DNA from: Limnobacter litoralis
GTDB taxonomy: Bacteria > Pseudomonadota > Gammaproteobacteria > Burkholderiales > Burkholderiaceae_B
NCBI RefSeq assembly: GCF_030160455.1
Contig: NZ_BSOJ01000012.1
Coordinates: forward strand, 1-64,000
Direction: 5' to 3'
Length of the DNA: 64,000 nt
The notes beneath the pieces were generated by a model. It ran no database searches. It saw nothing but the letters and a program-made list of their open reading frames with translations, and was not told where the DNA came from. Made by a program: the position numbers and the translations under genes. Position 1 is the stretch's first letter, and each line of letters starts with the position of its first letter. Below, piece after piece: positions 8,425 through 18,658 of the stretch.

Positions 8425-8462
8425 GGCGATTAGTGGGGATTTGTGTAAATTTGTGGGGATTT
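8423..8462 (+). promoter_or_regulatory. MraZ operator: four 10-bp direct repeats
   Basis: Four head-to-tail 10-bp units run without a gap: GTGGCGATTA (8423), GTGGGGATTT (8433), GTGTAAATTT (8443) and GTGGGGATTT (8453). The GTGGG core with a 10-bp period is the known MraZ recognition pattern (TGGGN units separated by five bases in E. coli). The block starts at the -10 region and ends five bases before the mraZ start codon, so its last GGGG also serves as the likely ribosome-binding site. Confidence 0.85.
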
Positions 8463-8467
8463 TGAGC

Positions 8468-8896
8468 GTGTTTCAAGGAAGCTCTTCATTGTCGATGGAT
8501 GCCAAGGGGCGCATGAATGTGCCCCAGAAGCACCGTGACGCATTGCTTTTGCAATGTGAAGGCGCTTTAACGCTGACCAAGCATCCCAACGGCTGCCTTT
8601 TGATGTTTCCCAGACCCGTTTGGGAGCAGCATCGCGAGAAAATCGCGGCCTGGCCAATGTCCGCTCGTCCCTGGCAGCGTATTTTTCTTGGTTTTGCCAC
8701 GGATGTGGAAATCGATGGTTCTGGTCGAATTCTGGTGTCTCCCGAATTGCGTGAGGCCGCCAGCCTGAACAAGGACGTCATGTTGCTGGGTATGGGCAGC
8801 CATTTCGAAATATGGGATGCCACCCAACTGAAGATCGAAGAAGAAAAGGCGATTGCGGCGGGAATGCCCGATTCATTAAGCGACTTTTCTTTCTGA
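8468..8896 (+). CDS. mraZ: Transcriptional regulator MraZ
   Basis: A 142-residue DNA-binding protein that forms rings of SpoVT-AbrB domains and represses the dcw operon. The protein begins [19 protein letters not shown], the usual MraZ start, so I place the start at the GTG at 8468 rather than at codons further upstream. The two AbrB halves are recognisable: DAKGRM near residue 11 and DGSGRILV near 81. The start codon sits directly behind the repeat operator. The stop overlaps the start of rsmH (TGATG). Confidence 0.95.
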   Translation: MFQGSSSLSMDAKGRMNVPQKHRDALLLQCEGALTLTKHPNGCLLMFPRPVWEQHREKIAAWPMSARPWQRIFLGFATDVEIDGSGRILVSPELREAASLNKDVMLLGMGSHFEIWDATQLKIEEEKAIAAGMPDSLSDFSF

Positions 8897-9846
8897 TGGT
8901 GGCGGATTTGGAACACATTCCGGTGCTGTTGCGCCCCACGATTGATGGCTTGTGCGTGTCTGAAAAGCCCGACGGCGTATTTCTCGATTGCACCTTCGGG
9001 CGCGGTGGGCACTCTCGGTTGTTGTTGTCTTGCTTGGGGCAGGGTGGTCGCTTGTATGCCTTGGACAGAGATCCCCAGGCTGTAAGTGCCATGTCAATGA
9101 TTGAGGATTCGCGCTTTGCCGGACGCCAATGTGCGTTTGCGGATCTGGAGCAGGCTCTGGATCAATGGGGCCTTGATCAGGTGGATGGCGTGATGATGGA
9201 TATTGGTGTGTCCTCGCCACAAATTGATCAGGCCGAGAGAGGTTTTAGTTTCAGGCGGGATGGCCCGTTGGACATGCGGATGGACCCCAGTGTGGGCGAA
9301 TCGGCTGCCGAGTTCCTAAACCGGGCAGATGCCCGGGACATCAAAGAGGTTATTAAAAATTATGGGGAAGAACGGTTTGCTGTTCAGATTGCAGCAGCGA
9401 TTGTTGCTCGCCGCCAGGAGCGGCCGCTCACTACAACACTCGACCTTGCCCAGATCGTGGCAGGGGCAGTTCGGACGCGCGAGCCGGGCCAGGACCCTGC
9501 AACGCGCACCTTTCAGGCTTTACGGATTCACGTCAACCAGGAGCTTGCGCAGCTCAAACAGGGTTTAGCGGCCGCATTTAAACGTTTGAAAATCGGGGGG
9601 AGGCTGGCTGTGATCAGTTTTCATTCGCTGGAAGACAGAATCACGAAGCAGTTTATTGAAGGCTTGGCCAATCCCAAGTCTTTGCAGGACGCCCGTCTGC
9701 GCAAATTGCCGATTGCAGAGCCTTCTCCCTGTCTGAAAAAAATCGCTCGAATCAAACCCAGCGCAGAAGAAATTGCAGCCAATCCGCGCTCCCGTTCATC
9801 GGTTCTTCGCGTGGCCGAAAAGCTGGCTGAGGTGGCCCATGGGTAG
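8896..9846 (+). CDS. rsmH: 16S rRNA m4C1402 methyltransferase RsmH
   Basis: Methylates N4 of C1402 in 16S rRNA using S-adenosylmethionine. Its 316 residues are the usual family length. The protein opens with EHIPVLL, then the SAM-binding DCTFGRGGHS near residue 33, ALDRDP, MDIGVSSPQID, RGFSFRRDGPLDMRMD, and ends with AVISFHSLEDR and the NPRSRSS tail motif; all are hallmark segments. The ATG at 8896 overlaps the mraZ stop, and the stop at 9846 overlaps the ftsL start. Confidence 0.96.
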   Translation: MVADLEHIPVLLRPTIDGLCVSEKPDGVFLDCTFGRGGHSRLLLSCLGQGGRLYALDRDPQAVSAMSMIEDSRFAGRQCAFADLEQALDQWGLDQVDGVMMDIGVSSPQIDQAERGFSFRRDGPLDMRMDPSVGESAAEFLNRADARDIKEVIKNYGEERFAVQIAAAIVARRQERPLTTTLDLAQIVAGAVRTREPGQDPATRTFQALRIHVNQELAQLKQGLAAAFKRLKIGGRLAVISFHSLEDRITKQFIEGLANPKSLQDARLRKLPIAEPSPCLKKIARIKPSAEEIAANPRSRSSVLRVAEKLAEVAHG

Positions 9847-10120
9847 GCTGAATATTCTGTTGCTGCTTCTGGTGGTCGGTTGTGCAATTCGCCTGGTCGA
9901 CGCGCAACACACGGCAAGAACGCTGTTTGTCGAATTGGGGCGTGAACGTCAGGTTGAGCGACAACTGGAGGTGGCTTACACCCGCTTGCAGGTCGAGCAG
10001 ACATCCCTGTCAAAAGGTGAGCGGGTTGTTGAGCTCGCCAAATCCAAACTGAAAATGGTGTACCCCGCGCCCAACGATGTGGTGTTCATGAATCTGGATT
10101 CCGGAGGGGGCCATGAGTAA
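9839..10120 (+). CDS. ftsL: Cell division protein FtsL
   Basis: A 93-residue bitopic inner-membrane protein of the FtsQLB complex. A single transmembrane segment, LNILLLLLVVGCAIRLV, follows a very short cytoplasmic tail, and the periplasmic part is a coiled coil (RERQVERQLEVAYTRLQVEQ). The sequence is poorly conserved in the family, so the call relies on topology, size and place between rsmH and ftsI. The ATG at 9839 overlaps rsmH by 8 bases, and the stop overlaps ftsI by 8. Confidence 0.92.
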   Translation: MGRLNILLLLLVVGCAIRLVDAQHTARTLFVELGRERQVERQLEVAYTRLQVEQTSLSKGERVVELAKSKLKMVYPAPNDVVFMNLDSGGGHE

Positions 10121-11873
10121 AGGGGTGCGCTTCGGACGAACCACCGACTTGCTTGAAACGCGACTGCCTGCCTGGCGGTCGCGCTTCGTTTTGCTCTGTA
10201 TTTTGTTGGCGTTTGGGGGGCTCATTCTTCGGGCTGCCTATCTGCAAATTGTGTCGGATGACTTTTTGCAGCAACAGGGTGCCAAACGAATGGAACGCAC
10301 TTTGCCTTTGCATGCAAGCAGGGGCACGCTGTTTGATCGCAACAATGTGGTGTTGGCGCAGAGCATTCCCGCGCAGGCCATTTGGTATGACGGCCGCAAA
10401 ACCAAAGATGCCACGGATGCCGAGTTGACCCAATTGGCCAAATTGCTGGGTATGAATTCGTCTCGGTTGATTCAGCAGGTCCGAGGGGACGAAAAGCGGG
10501 CATTTGTGTATCTTGAGCGCCAGGTTGAGCCTGATTTGGCCAAGCAGGTAAAGGCCCTGAAAGTGCCTGGGGTCGGATTTCTGACTGAGAACAAGCGGTA
10601 TTACCCGCTGGGTGAAACAACGGCTCATTTGGTCGGATTTACCAATCTGGAAGACTCGGGTCAGGAAGGTCTTGAGTTGGCCTTCAACGACAGATTGACT
10701 GGGGAAGACGGTGAACGCAGTGTACTGCGGGATCGACTGGGTAACATTATTGAAGACGTCAGGGAGATCCGTCCGCCAGTGAACGGCCAGGACATGGTGC
10801 TGTCCGTGGATTCCGACATCCAATACATTGTGTCAGCCGCGCTTAAAAAGGCCGTTGAGTACCACGCGGCAGACGCAGGTGCTGCTGTGGTTCTTGATGC
10901 CAAAACTGGCGAGGTGCTTGCTTTGGCAAGCGTGCCCACCTATGACCCCAATGACCGATCTGATTTGCATGGCCCGGATCTGCGGAACCGTGTTTTCACA
11001 GACACCTTTGAGCCCGGGTCAACTTTAAAGCCGTTCACGGTGTCGCTGGCGCTGGACAAGGGGTTCGTAAAACCCGACAGCATGATTGACACCGGCAAGG
11101 GTTACTTCAGCATCGGCCCGGCGACCATTCATGACACCCATGCGCATGGCTTGATCACTGTCGGCCAGGTGATTCAGTTTTCCAGCAACATCGGTTCCTC
11201 AAAAATTGCACTGAGCATGCCCAGCAAATACATGTGGGACAACTTCCACTTGTTGGGCTTCGGGCAAGCGCCCAACGTACATTTTCCGGGCGCTGTGGCT
11301 GGTCGTGTAAGGCCCTGGAATTCGTGGAGGCCAATCGAGCAGGCCACGATGTCTTACGGGCACGGCATTGCTGTTTCCTTGATTCAACTGGCGCAGGCTT
11401 ACACCGTGTTTGCCAATCAGGGGTATTTTGTACCGGTCAGTTTGCTCAAGCGCAAGCCGGGCGAGGAGCCCCGGACACATCAGGTGTTCAGCGAGAAAAC
11501 CGCCGCAGAAATGTTGCACATGCTTGAACTGGCAGCGGGGCCAGACGGCACTGCGCCCAAGTCTCAGGTTGCCGGCTATCGAGTGGCAGGCAAAACCGGA
11601 ACAGCGCACAAAGATTTGAATGGCCGATACGTCGACAAGTATGTGGCGTCTTTTGTGGGCTTGGCGCCAGTGTCCAATCCGCGAATTATTGTGGCTGTCA
11701 TGGTGGATAACCCCACCAAAAACGGCTACTACGGCGGTGAGGTGGCTGCACCCGTGTTTTCAGTCATCACCAAAAACGTGCTGACCAAAATGGATGTGCA
11801 GCCTGATGCCATCCAGAACACCCAGTCGCTGAAAAAATACGTTCAGGCACCCAGCGGGAGGGCGGCATTGTGA
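10113..11873 (+). CDS. ftsI: Peptidoglycan transpeptidase FtsI (PBP3)
   Basis: The septal class B penicillin-binding protein that cross-links new wall material at the division site. It has 586 residues: a cytoplasmic stub, one transmembrane helix near residues 25-47, a pedestal domain starting at RGTLFDRN, and the transpeptidase domain. Catalytic motifs are Ser303-Thr-Leu-Lys306, Ser357-Ser-Asn359 and Lys494-Thr-Gly-Thr. It works with FtsW, encoded six genes later. Both ends overlap neighbouring genes, and the stop TGA shares bases with the murE start. Confidence 0.96.
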   Translation: MSKGVRFGRTTDLLETRLPAWRSRFVLLCILLAFGGLILRAAYLQIVSDDFLQQQGAKRMERTLPLHASRGTLFDRNNVVLAQSIPAQAIWYDGRKTKDATDAELTQLAKLLGMNSSRLIQQVRGDEKRAFVYLERQVEPDLAKQVKALKVPGVGFLTENKRYYPLGETTAHLVGFTNLEDSGQEGLELAFNDRLTGEDGERSVLRDRLGNIIEDVREIRPPVNGQDMVLSVDSDIQYIVSAALKKAVEYHAADAGAAVVLDAKTGEVLALASVPTYDPNDRSDLHGPDLRNRVFTDTFEPGSTLKPFTVSLALDKGFVKPDSMIDTGKGYFSIGPATIHDTHAHGLITVGQVIQFSSNIGSSKIALSMPSKYMWDNFHLLGFGQAPNVHFPGAVAGRVRPWNSWRPIEQATMSYGHGIAVSLIQLAQAYTVFANQGYFVPVSLLKRKPGEEPRTHQVFSEKTAAEMLHMLELAAGPDGTAPKSQVAGYRVAGKTGTAHKDLNGRYVDKYVASFVGLAPVSNPRIIVAVMVDNPTKNGYYGGEVAAPVFSVITKNVLTKMDVQPDAIQNTQSLKKYVQAPSGRAAL

Positions 11874-13363
11874 TGAGCGCATACCTTCACACAGCGTCTG
11901 AGGTACTGGCCGAGTTGCACGAACGAGGTTTCTTTGCCGATTGTTCCGCCTTGGTGTCAGACAGCCGTCAGTTGCGAGGCTCGCAGGATGTGTTTGTCGC
12001 CATGCCTGGCGCACGATTTGATCCGCGTACCATTGCGGATTCGCTGATTCACGAGAACAAGGCTGGCTTGGTGCTGGTTGAATACGATGAAAAGCGGGTC
12101 TATGAAAGCGCAGCTGTGGTGCCTGTTCTCGGCCTGCAAGCCTTGCTGGGCCAACTGGCGCATGCTTATTACGACAAACCCAGCGAACGCCTGAAGATCA
12201 TCGCAGTCACTGGCACCAACGGCAAAACGACGGTGACCCGCTGGTTGGCTCAGTCCATTCTATGGATGGGGGGCCGAGCAGCTGTGATTGGTACCCTGGG
12301 TTATGGCGAGCCGGATGCGCTGAGAAAGCATTCCGGATTGACCACGCCCGATGTACTTGGTATGCACAACCTGCTGTACACACTCGATCGTGAAGGCTAT
12401 GAGTGGGTTTGCCTGGAGGCCTCTTCAATTGGTTTGGAGCAAGGACGCTTGGCTGGCGTGCATATTCATTGTGCCGCATTCACCAACTTGACTCAGGATC
12501 ACCTGGATTATCACCAAAGCATGCAGGCGTATGCAGACGCGAAGATGCTGCTGGCCAGTTGGCAGGGCTTGGGTTGTGCTGTGTCGTTCGTGCAGGACGA
12601 ACATGGCCTGAATTTCCTGAGTCGAGCCACTGCAGTGGGTGCGAAGGTGGCCTCTGTGGGCCGCTCAGAGACGGATTCTGTTTACCTGAAGTCTGTCAAA
12701 CCCATGAAAGCCGGGCTTTTGCTCGAGTTTCAGGAAGGCGATGAGTCGTTTCGCATGTCTGTGCCGGTGATTGGTGCTTTCAATGCTGAAAACATCGCTG
12801 TGGTGTACGGCATTTTGCGGTCTATTGGTTTTGACACCGACGCAATTGTTGCTGCACTGCAGCGGGTTAGCCCTGCCCCTGGCCGGATGGAATTGATTTC
12901 CGAATCACCGTGTGTGGTTGTTGACTATGCGCACACCCCGGATGCTCTGGGCAAGGTGTTGACTACACTGCGTGAGCTGGTCGACACGCGTGCCGGTCAA
13001 CTGGCGGTTGTGTTTGGCTGTGGGGGTGATCGCGACAAGGGCAAACGTCCCCAGATGGGACGAATTGCCGCCGAGCTGGCTGACAAGGTTTATGTCACTT
13101 CGGACAACCCTCGCAGTGAATCACCGGTGGCCATTATCGAGGCTGTACTGGAAGGGGTGCCGGAGAACTGCCTGAACAAGGTTCAAGTTGAGGAAGAACG
13201 GGGTCGAGCGATTGAACGCTCCATTCAGGAGTCTGCCGACGAGGATGTTGTGTTGCTGGCGGGCAAAGGCCATGAAGACCAGCAAATCATCGGCGGGCAG
13301 GTGATTTCGTTCTCGGATGCACAAGAAGCCAGGCGGGCACTCGACAAAAGGGGTGAGCGATGA
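11873..13363 (+). CDS. murE: UDP-MurNAc-tripeptide synthetase (meso-DAP adding)
   Basis: Adds the third residue of the stem peptide to UDP-MurNAc-L-Ala-D-Glu in the cytoplasm. The protein has 496 residues in three Mur-ligase domains, with the ATP loop TGTNGKTT at 113-120. The specificity motif DNPR at 411-414 marks meso-diaminopimelate rather than lysine as the substrate, which fits a Gram-negative wall. The ATG at 11873 overlaps the ftsI stop (TGATG); a GTG immediately before it is possible but less likely. The end overlaps murF as ATGA. Confidence 0.95.
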   Translation: MSAYLHTASEVLAELHERGFFADCSALVSDSRQLRGSQDVFVAMPGARFDPRTIADSLIHENKAGLVLVEYDEKRVYESAAVVPVLGLQALLGQLAHAYYDKPSERLKIIAVTGTNGKTTVTRWLAQSILWMGGRAAVIGTLGYGEPDALRKHSGLTTPDVLGMHNLLYTLDREGYEWVCLEASSIGLEQGRLAGVHIHCAAFTNLTQDHLDYHQSMQAYADAKMLLASWQGLGCAVSFVQDEHGLNFLSRATAVGAKVASVGRSETDSVYLKSVKPMKAGLLLEFQEGDESFRMSVPVIGAFNAENIAVVYGILRSIGFDTDAIVAALQRVSPAPGRMELISESPCVVVDYAHTPDALGKVLTTLRELVDTRAGQLAVVFGCGGDRDKGKRPQMGRIAAELADKVYVTSDNPRSESPVAIIEAVLEGVPENCLNKVQVEEERGRAIERSIQESADEDVVLLAGKGHEDQQIIGGQVISFSDAQEARRALDKRGER

Positions 13364-14757
13364 CTTCGATGAATTGGTCATTTCAGGCGATTAATCAAGC
13401 CTTGCAGCCCCATTTGATTTCAGCAGAAGTCAGCGACCAAGGCGTGATCACGCACATTCAGACCGACAGTCGACAGGTCAAGGCCGGTGATCTTTTTGTC
13501 TGCCTGCGGGGTGAACGCTTTGACGCGCACGAATTTGCGCCGGCAGTAATTGAGGCGGGAGCCGCGGGGCTGGTCGTGGAACGCCCGCTGGATATTCCGG
13601 TTCCGCAGTGGATCGTGAAGGACACCCGCCTGGCTCTTGGCGCACTGGCTGCTGAATGGCGTCGGGGTTTTGATTTGCCGGTTTTGGGCGTGGTTGGCAG
13701 CAATGGAAAGACCACCAGCAAGGAAATGCTGGCTGCAATCTGTTCGGCGCATTGTGGTACCGACCATGTGTTGGTGACCCAGGGCAATCTCAACAATGAG
13801 ATAGGTGTACCACTAACGTTGTTTCGCCTTCGGGCCAATCATCAGATGGCAGTGGTGGAGATGGGCATGAACCACCCCGGGGAAATTGAATATCTGGCTT
13901 CTCTGGTACAACCGGACGTGGTCCTGTTGACCAATGCACAGCGTGAGCACCAGGAATTCATGAAGTCTGTCAAGGCCGTTGCCGAGGAAAACGGGCAGGC
14001 CTTTGGTGCGCTGCCTGAGGAAGGTTGTGCCGTTTTTCCGGCAGGCACCGACTTCGATTCTCTCTGGCTTGGCATGAACAAAGGCAGTCGTTTTTACCGG
14101 TTTGGTCGGGGTGGTGACTGCTGGTTCAATGCCGGCCAGGCGCCCGACGGCAGTTTGGTGCTTGAAAGCCCGCTGGGGAGTGTGGACATTCGTCCTTCTT
14201 TCGTGGGTGAACACAATCGAAGCAATGCCAGTGGTGCAGCGGCAGCTGCCATTGCGGCAGGTTGCACCATTGATGACGTTCGACAGGGGCTGGAAGCGTT
14301 CCAGCCGGTGTGGGGGCGTATGCAGGTTGTCAAAAACGACGGCGAAATGTTGTTGATCAATGACGCTTACAACGCCAATCCGGACTCAGTGAATGCAGCC
14401 ATTCAGGTGTTGTCGACTCTGCCTTCGCCCACACTCCTTGTACTTGGAGACATGGGTGAAGTGGGTGAGCAATCCGTTGCCTTTCATCAAGAGGTGGGGG
14501 AAAACGCGCGCAACAGCGGCATCAACAAGCTGTTTGCCTTGGGCGCTGCCACTGAGGCAAGCGTGAAGTCTTTTGGCGCAGACGGGCGGCACTTTTCAGA
14601 GCTGGATGAATTGTTGACAGAAATAAAGCTTTTGACCTCGCAGCAGCGTTGGTCTGTTTTGGTGAAGGGTTCAAGGTTTATGAAAATGGAGCGCGTGGTA
14701 GACGCATTTGCTTCGCAGAAGACAGTCAATCACGGAGGGGCCGCACATGTTGCTTGA
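13360..14757 (+). CDS. murF: UDP-MurNAc-tripeptide:D-Ala-D-Ala ligase
   Basis: Completes the pentapeptide by attaching D-Ala-D-Ala. It has 465 residues with the ATP loop GSNGKTT at 113-119, MGMNHPGE of the central domain, and [10 protein letters not shown] near residue 331, which is diagnostic for MurF. It overlaps murE by four bases and mraY by eleven. Normal length, nothing unusual. Confidence 0.95.
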   Translation: MTSMNWSFQAINQALQPHLISAEVSDQGVITHIQTDSRQVKAGDLFVCLRGERFDAHEFAPAVIEAGAAGLVVERPLDIPVPQWIVKDTRLALGALAAEWRRGFDLPVLGVVGSNGKTTSKEMLAAICSAHCGTDHVLVTQGNLNNEIGVPLTLFRLRANHQMAVVEMGMNHPGEIEYLASLVQPDVVLLTNAQREHQEFMKSVKAVAEENGQAFGALPEEGCAVFPAGTDFDSLWLGMNKGSRFYRFGRGGDCWFNAGQAPDGSLVLESPLGSVDIRPSFVGEHNRSNASGAAAAAIAAGCTIDDVRQGLEAFQPVWGRMQVVKNDGEMLLINDAYNANPDSVNAAIQVLSTLPSPTLLVLGDMGEVGEQSVAFHQEVGENARNSGINKLFALGAATEASVKSFGADGRHFSELDELLTEIKLLTSQQRWSVLVKGSRFMKMERVVDAFASQKTVNHGGAAHVA

Positions 14758-15901
14758 ACTTGCAAATTGGCTTGCAACTGACATTCGTGCCTTTGCGGTA
14801 TTCAATTATTTGACTTTGCGAGCCGTTTTGGCCTGCGGCACTGCCTTGTTGGTGGGTTTGATGGCGGGCCCCATGGTCATTCGCAAATTGACTCAATACA
14901 AAATTGGTCAGGCTGTTCGCACCGACGGACCACAGACCCATTTGGTGAAGGCAGGTACGCCGACCATGGGTGGCGCACTGGTTTTGCTGAGTATTGGAAT
15001 TTCCACTTTGTTGTGGGCGGACCTGTCCAATCGGTTTGTGTGGGTCGTGATGATTGTCACTTTCGGATTTGGCTGGATTGGTTGGGTGGATGACTATCGC
15101 AAGGTGGTTTATAAAAACCCACGCGGTTTGCCGGGCAAGTGGAAGTACTTTTGGCAAAGCGTGGTGGGCATTATTGCCGCGTTCTACCTGGCGTTTGCCG
15201 TGTCAGCCCAGAACGGCGACAAGGTGTTTGACCTGTTTACTCAGTGGGTGCACAGCGGCTTTTCCATGTATCTGCCAAACAAGGCCGATCTGATTGTTCC
15301 ATTTTTCAAGTCGGTGTCCTATCCGCTCGGCGTTTGGGGTTTTATTGCCCTGACTTATTTCGTCATTGTTGGCACCAGCAACGCAGTCAATTTGACGGAC
15401 GGCCTGGATGGGCTGGCCATTATGCCCACGGTGTTGGTGGCCGCTGCACTTGCCATTTTCGCCTATGTGGCGGGTAACGCCGTCTATTCCAAGTATCTGT
15501 TGCTGCCCTACATTCCCGGGGCCGGTGAACTGGCCGTGTTTCTGGCTGCGATCGGTGGTGCAGGGTTGGCATTTCTCTGGTTCAACGCGTATCCAGCCCA
15601 GGTGTTCATGGGCGATGTAGGGGCTCTGGCACTGGGCGGTGCCCTTGGCTGTGTGGCGGTAATCGTGCGCCAGGAAGTGGTGCTGTTCATCATGGGGGGC
15701 GTGTTCGTGGCAGAAACGCTCTCGGTCATGATTCAGGTGCTCTACTTCAAGGCCAGCGGTGGCAAGCGTGTGTTTCGAATGGCGCCGCTGCACCACCATT
15801 ACGAGTTAAGTGGCTGGAAAGAAACCCAGGTTGTGGTGCGATTCTGGATCATCACCATGATGTTGGTGTTGGCTGGGTTGTCGACTTTGAAACTAAGATA
15901 A
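14747..15901 (+). CDS. mraY: Phospho-MurNAc-pentapeptide translocase MraY
   Basis: Transfers phospho-MurNAc-pentapeptide to undecaprenyl phosphate, making lipid I at the inner membrane. The 384 residues contain about ten hydrophobic segments. Conserved loops are [11 protein letters not shown] near residue 74, the acidic WVDDYRK near 114, [10 protein letters not shown] near 215, GDVGALALG near 287, and the histidine-rich APLHHHYE near 346. A GGAGGGG ribosome site (14734-14740) fixes the ATG at 14747 inside the end of murF. Confidence 0.96.
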   Translation: MLLELANWLATDIRAFAVFNYLTLRAVLACGTALLVGLMAGPMVIRKLTQYKIGQAVRTDGPQTHLVKAGTPTMGGALVLLSIGISTLLWADLSNRFVWVVMIVTFGFGWIGWVDDYRKVVYKNPRGLPGKWKYFWQSVVGIIAAFYLAFAVSAQNGDKVFDLFTQWVHSGFSMYLPNKADLIVPFFKSVSYPLGVWGFIALTYFVIVGTSNAVNLTDGLDGLAIMPTVLVAAALAIFAYVAGNAVYSKYLLLPYIPGAGELAVFLAAIGGAGLAFLWFNAYPAQVFMGDVGALALGGALGCVAVIVRQEVVLFIMGGVFVAETLSVMIQVLYFKASGGKRVFRMAPLHHHYELSGWKETQVVVRFWIITMMLVLAGLSTLKLR

Positions 15902-15905
15902 GACG

Positions 15906-17396
15906 ATGAATTTGTTTGCTCAACAGTCGGTGTTGTTGGTGGGGCTCGGGGAATCCGGCCTGGCCTGCGCTCGCTGGGCCTTGGCCCAGGGGGCGACATT
16001 GACCATCGTCGACAGCAGGCTTGAACCCCCCGGCCTGACTGCACTGAGGGCTGAAGCGGCCGAGGTGAATTGTTTGCAAAGTGTGGCCGGCGTGCCCTGG
16101 AGTTTTCAGCGCGTTGTGGTCTCGCCCGGACTGCCACCTTCTCACCCGGTGATGGTTGAAGTGATTGAGTTGGCAAACCAACACAACACACCTGTGGAGT
16201 CGGAGCTGGACTGGTTCGCTGACGCACTGGAGGCCCTTGGACGAGAACAGGGGTATCACCCCAAAGTGATTGGTGTGACCGGCACCAATGGGAAAACCAC
16301 GACGGTCAGGATGGTTGAGTGTTTGGCCCGGTACGCCGGTTTGAACACCCGTGCTGCCGGCAACATCAGCCCTGCCGCCTTGGCGAGTTTGCTGGATGCG
16401 TTAAACAGCGAGGACCTGCCAGCAGTGTGGGTGCTTGAGTTGTCGAGTTTTCAATTGCACTGGACTTCCCGCTTGGCACTGGATGCATCCGTGGTTTTAA
16501 ACCTGACACAGGATCATCTGGACTGGCACAAAGACCAGGCTGAATACGCCAACGACAAGGCACGTATTTTTACCCATTCAAAAGTGGCCGTGCTGAACCG
16601 TGATGACTCAGTCGTAAAAAACATGTCGGTGCCCGGCACTGCCAAAGCCCTGACCTTCGGATTGAATGCGCCGACATCGCCTGGTGATTTCGGGCTGATT
16701 CGGGAAGGCGGGATGTTGTGGTTAAGCAATATGCCAGCCGGTACCGAGGCCACTACACCCAAACGTCGCAAAGACGCAGATGCAGAGGTGACCACTGCTC
16801 AATTGCTGATGCCTGCCGACGCCCTGCAGGTGGTGGGCCTTCACAACGCAGGCAATGCGTTGGCCGCGTTGGCGCTGTGCCAAGCGATTGATTTGCCCAT
16901 GGCCAAACTACTCCATGGTCTGCGCACCTACAAAGGCGAGCCTCATCGGGTGGAATGGGTGGCTCAGGTGGAAGGGGTTGATTATTTCGACGACAGCAAG
17001 GGCACCAATGTGGGCGCAACAGTTGCAGCCCTGCAGGGCTTGCAACGCACCTGCGTGCTGATCGCCGGGGGCGAAGGCAAAGGGCAGGATTTCCGGGAAT
17101 TGATCGGCCCAGTGAGTTCTTTTGCGTGCGCTGTGTTGTTAATTGGAAAGGCTGCTGCCGAGTTGCAAGTTCTATTTGCCGGTCTCGGGGTACCTACAGA
17201 AGTTTGTGCGAGTCTGGAAGAGACAGTGCCAAAGGCGCACCAGAGGGCCCTTGAACATGCGGGCGGCGCGACGCCGTGCGTTCTATTGAGCCCGGCCTGC
17301 GCCAGCCTGGACATGTTCAGGAATTACGCACATCGGGCGGACGTGTTTGTTTCTGCCGTACACGAGTTGGCTGCAGACAGGGGGCAACCATGCTGA
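15906..17396 (+). CDS. murD: UDP-MurNAc-L-alanine:D-glutamate ligase
   Basis: Adds D-glutamate to UDP-MurNAc-L-Ala. The 496 residues begin with a Rossmann-like LVGLGESGLA and carry the ATP loop GTNGKTTT at 126-133, the LELSSFQLH and NLTQDHLDWH segments, and DSKGTNVGAT in the C-terminal half. An insertion rich in charged residues around residues 280-290 (PKRRKDADAEV) makes it a little longer than the E. coli enzyme of about 440. The last 7 bases overlap ftsW. Confidence 0.94.
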   Translation: MNLFAQQSVLLVGLGESGLACARWALAQGATLTIVDSRLEPPGLTALRAEAAEVNCLQSVAGVPWSFQRVVVSPGLPPSHPVMVEVIELANQHNTPVESELDWFADALEALGREQGYHPKVIGVTGTNGKTTTVRMVECLARYAGLNTRAAGNISPAALASLLDALNSEDLPAVWVLELSSFQLHWTSRLALDASVVLNLTQDHLDWHKDQAEYANDKARIFTHSKVAVLNRDDSVVKNMSVPGTAKALTFGLNAPTSPGDFGLIREGGMLWLSNMPAGTEATTPKRRKDADAEVTTAQLLMPADALQVVGLHNAGNALAALALCQAIDLPMAKLLHGLRTYKGEPHRVEWVAQVEGVDYFDDSKGTNVGATVAALQGLQRTCVLIAGGEGKGQDFRELIGPVSSFACAVLLIGKAAAELQVLFAGLGVPTEVCASLEETVPKAHQRALEHAGGATPCVLLSPACASLDMFRNYAHRADVFVSAVHELAADRGQPC

Positions 17397-18658
17397 AGTG
17401 GTTCAAGCGCCCAGCCCGCAGTGAGGCTACTTACACGCAAAACCTGATTCCGGCGGCGGTGTCGTCGATGGGGGCGGGTGGACAGTCGGTGGGTTCGCGG
17501 GGTTTCAGGATCCTTTCAGCGCAGGATTCTCTGGATCAGGGCTTTATCTGGGCGATTCTGGCCCTGTTGTGCTTGGGCCTTGTCATGGTTTATTCAGCCA
17601 CGGTCGCGCTGCCTGATGCCAATCGTTATTCCGGGTATGAAACGACGTATTTTCTGGTCAGGCATGCCTTTTCAATCGGCTTTGCCTTTGTGGTGTCGTT
17701 TTTCGTCTTCCAGATTCCCATGAAAACCTGGCAGCAGTTGTCGCCCCTGATTTTCCTGTGTTGCCTGGTGCTGTTGATGATCGTTCTGATTCCAGGCATT
17801 GGCAGAGATGTGAACGGGTCGCGCAGATGGCTGTCCCTGTACCTTATGAATATTCAGCCCTCCGAGCTGGCAAAGGTAGCAGCCGTGCTGTACGCGGCCG
17901 ATTACGCGGTTCGCAAACAACAATACATGCAACGCATTGGGAAAGTGCTGATCCCGATGGTCATCGCCATGTTTCTGGTTGGCATGTTGCTGCTGCTTGA
18001 GCCCGACATGGGCGCATTCATCGTGATCGTGACTGCAGTATTTGGCATTTTGTTTCTGGCTGGAATCAACGCACGTGTGTTTTTCGGGGTGCTGGTCATG
18101 CTGTCCACGGCATTTGCTGCCTTGATTGCTTTCAGCAGCTACCGTCGTGCACGGCTTTTGGCTTACCTCGATCCTTGGAGTGGTGACAACGCCATGAACA
18201 AGGCCTATCAACTGTCTCATTCCCTGATCGCCTTTGGTCGAGGTGAAATTTGGGGGGTCGGTCTGGGTGGCAGCATTGAAAAATTGCATTACCTGCCCGA
18301 AGCGCACACCGATTTTTTGTTGGCCGTGGTGGGTGAAGAGCTCGGCTTTGTTGGGGTGGCTGTCGTGATCCTGCTGTTTGGCTACGTGGTCAAAAAGTGC
18401 TTTTCGATTGGCGCCCAGGCGGCTGCCCTGGAAAAGACCTACTCCGCATTGGTCGCCAAAGGCATGGGCATCTGGCTTGGCGTGCAGTGCTTCATCAATG
18501 CCGGTGTGAACTTGGGCGTATTGCCGACCAAGGGTTTGACATTGCCCCTGATGAGCTACGGTGGTTCGGCCATTTTGATGAACTGTGTAGGCCTAGCCCT
18601 TGTGCTTCGCGTTGACTATGAAAACCGCTGCATGATGCAGGGAAAGGCGGTTTCATGA
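17390..18658 (+). CDS. ftsW: Septal peptidoglycan polymerase FtsW (SEDS family)
   Basis: Integral membrane glycosyltransferase that polymerises lipid II at the septum together with FtsI. The protein has 422 residues: a cytoplasmic N-terminal tail of about 55 residues, then about ten transmembrane helices. Signature regions are GSRRWL near residue 140, NIQPSELAK near 152, LLEPDMGAF near 203, and the large periplasmic loop with SHSLIAFGRGEIWGVGLG and LPEAHTDF. The start is the ATG at 17390, which overlaps murD by 7; the reading frame is open far upstream, but that part lacks family character. Confidence 0.95.
   Translation: MLKWFKRPARSEATYTQNLIPAAVSSMGAGGQSVGSRGFRILSAQDSLDQGFIWAILALLCLGLVMVYSATVALPDANRYSGYETTYFLVRHAFSIGFAFVVSFFVFQIPMKTWQQLSPLIFLCCLVLLMIVLIPGIGRDVNGSRRWLSLYLMNIQPSELAKVAAVLYAADYAVRKQQYMQRIGKVLIPMVIAMFLVGMLLLLEPDMGAFIVIVTAVFGILFLAGINARVFFGVLVMLSTAFAALIAFSSYRRARLLAYLDPWSGDNAMNKAYQLSHSLIAFGRGEIWGVGLGGSIEKLHYLPEAHTDFLLAVVGEELGFVGVAVVILLFGYVVKKCFSIGAQAAALEKTYSALVAKGMGIWLGVQCFINAGVNLGVLPTKGLTLPLMSYGGSAILMNCVGLALVLRVDYENRCMMQGKAVS

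Noticed and set aside
10086-10823. 245-codon frame antisense to ftsI
   Set aside because: Shadow of a gene with intact catalytic motifs on the other strand.
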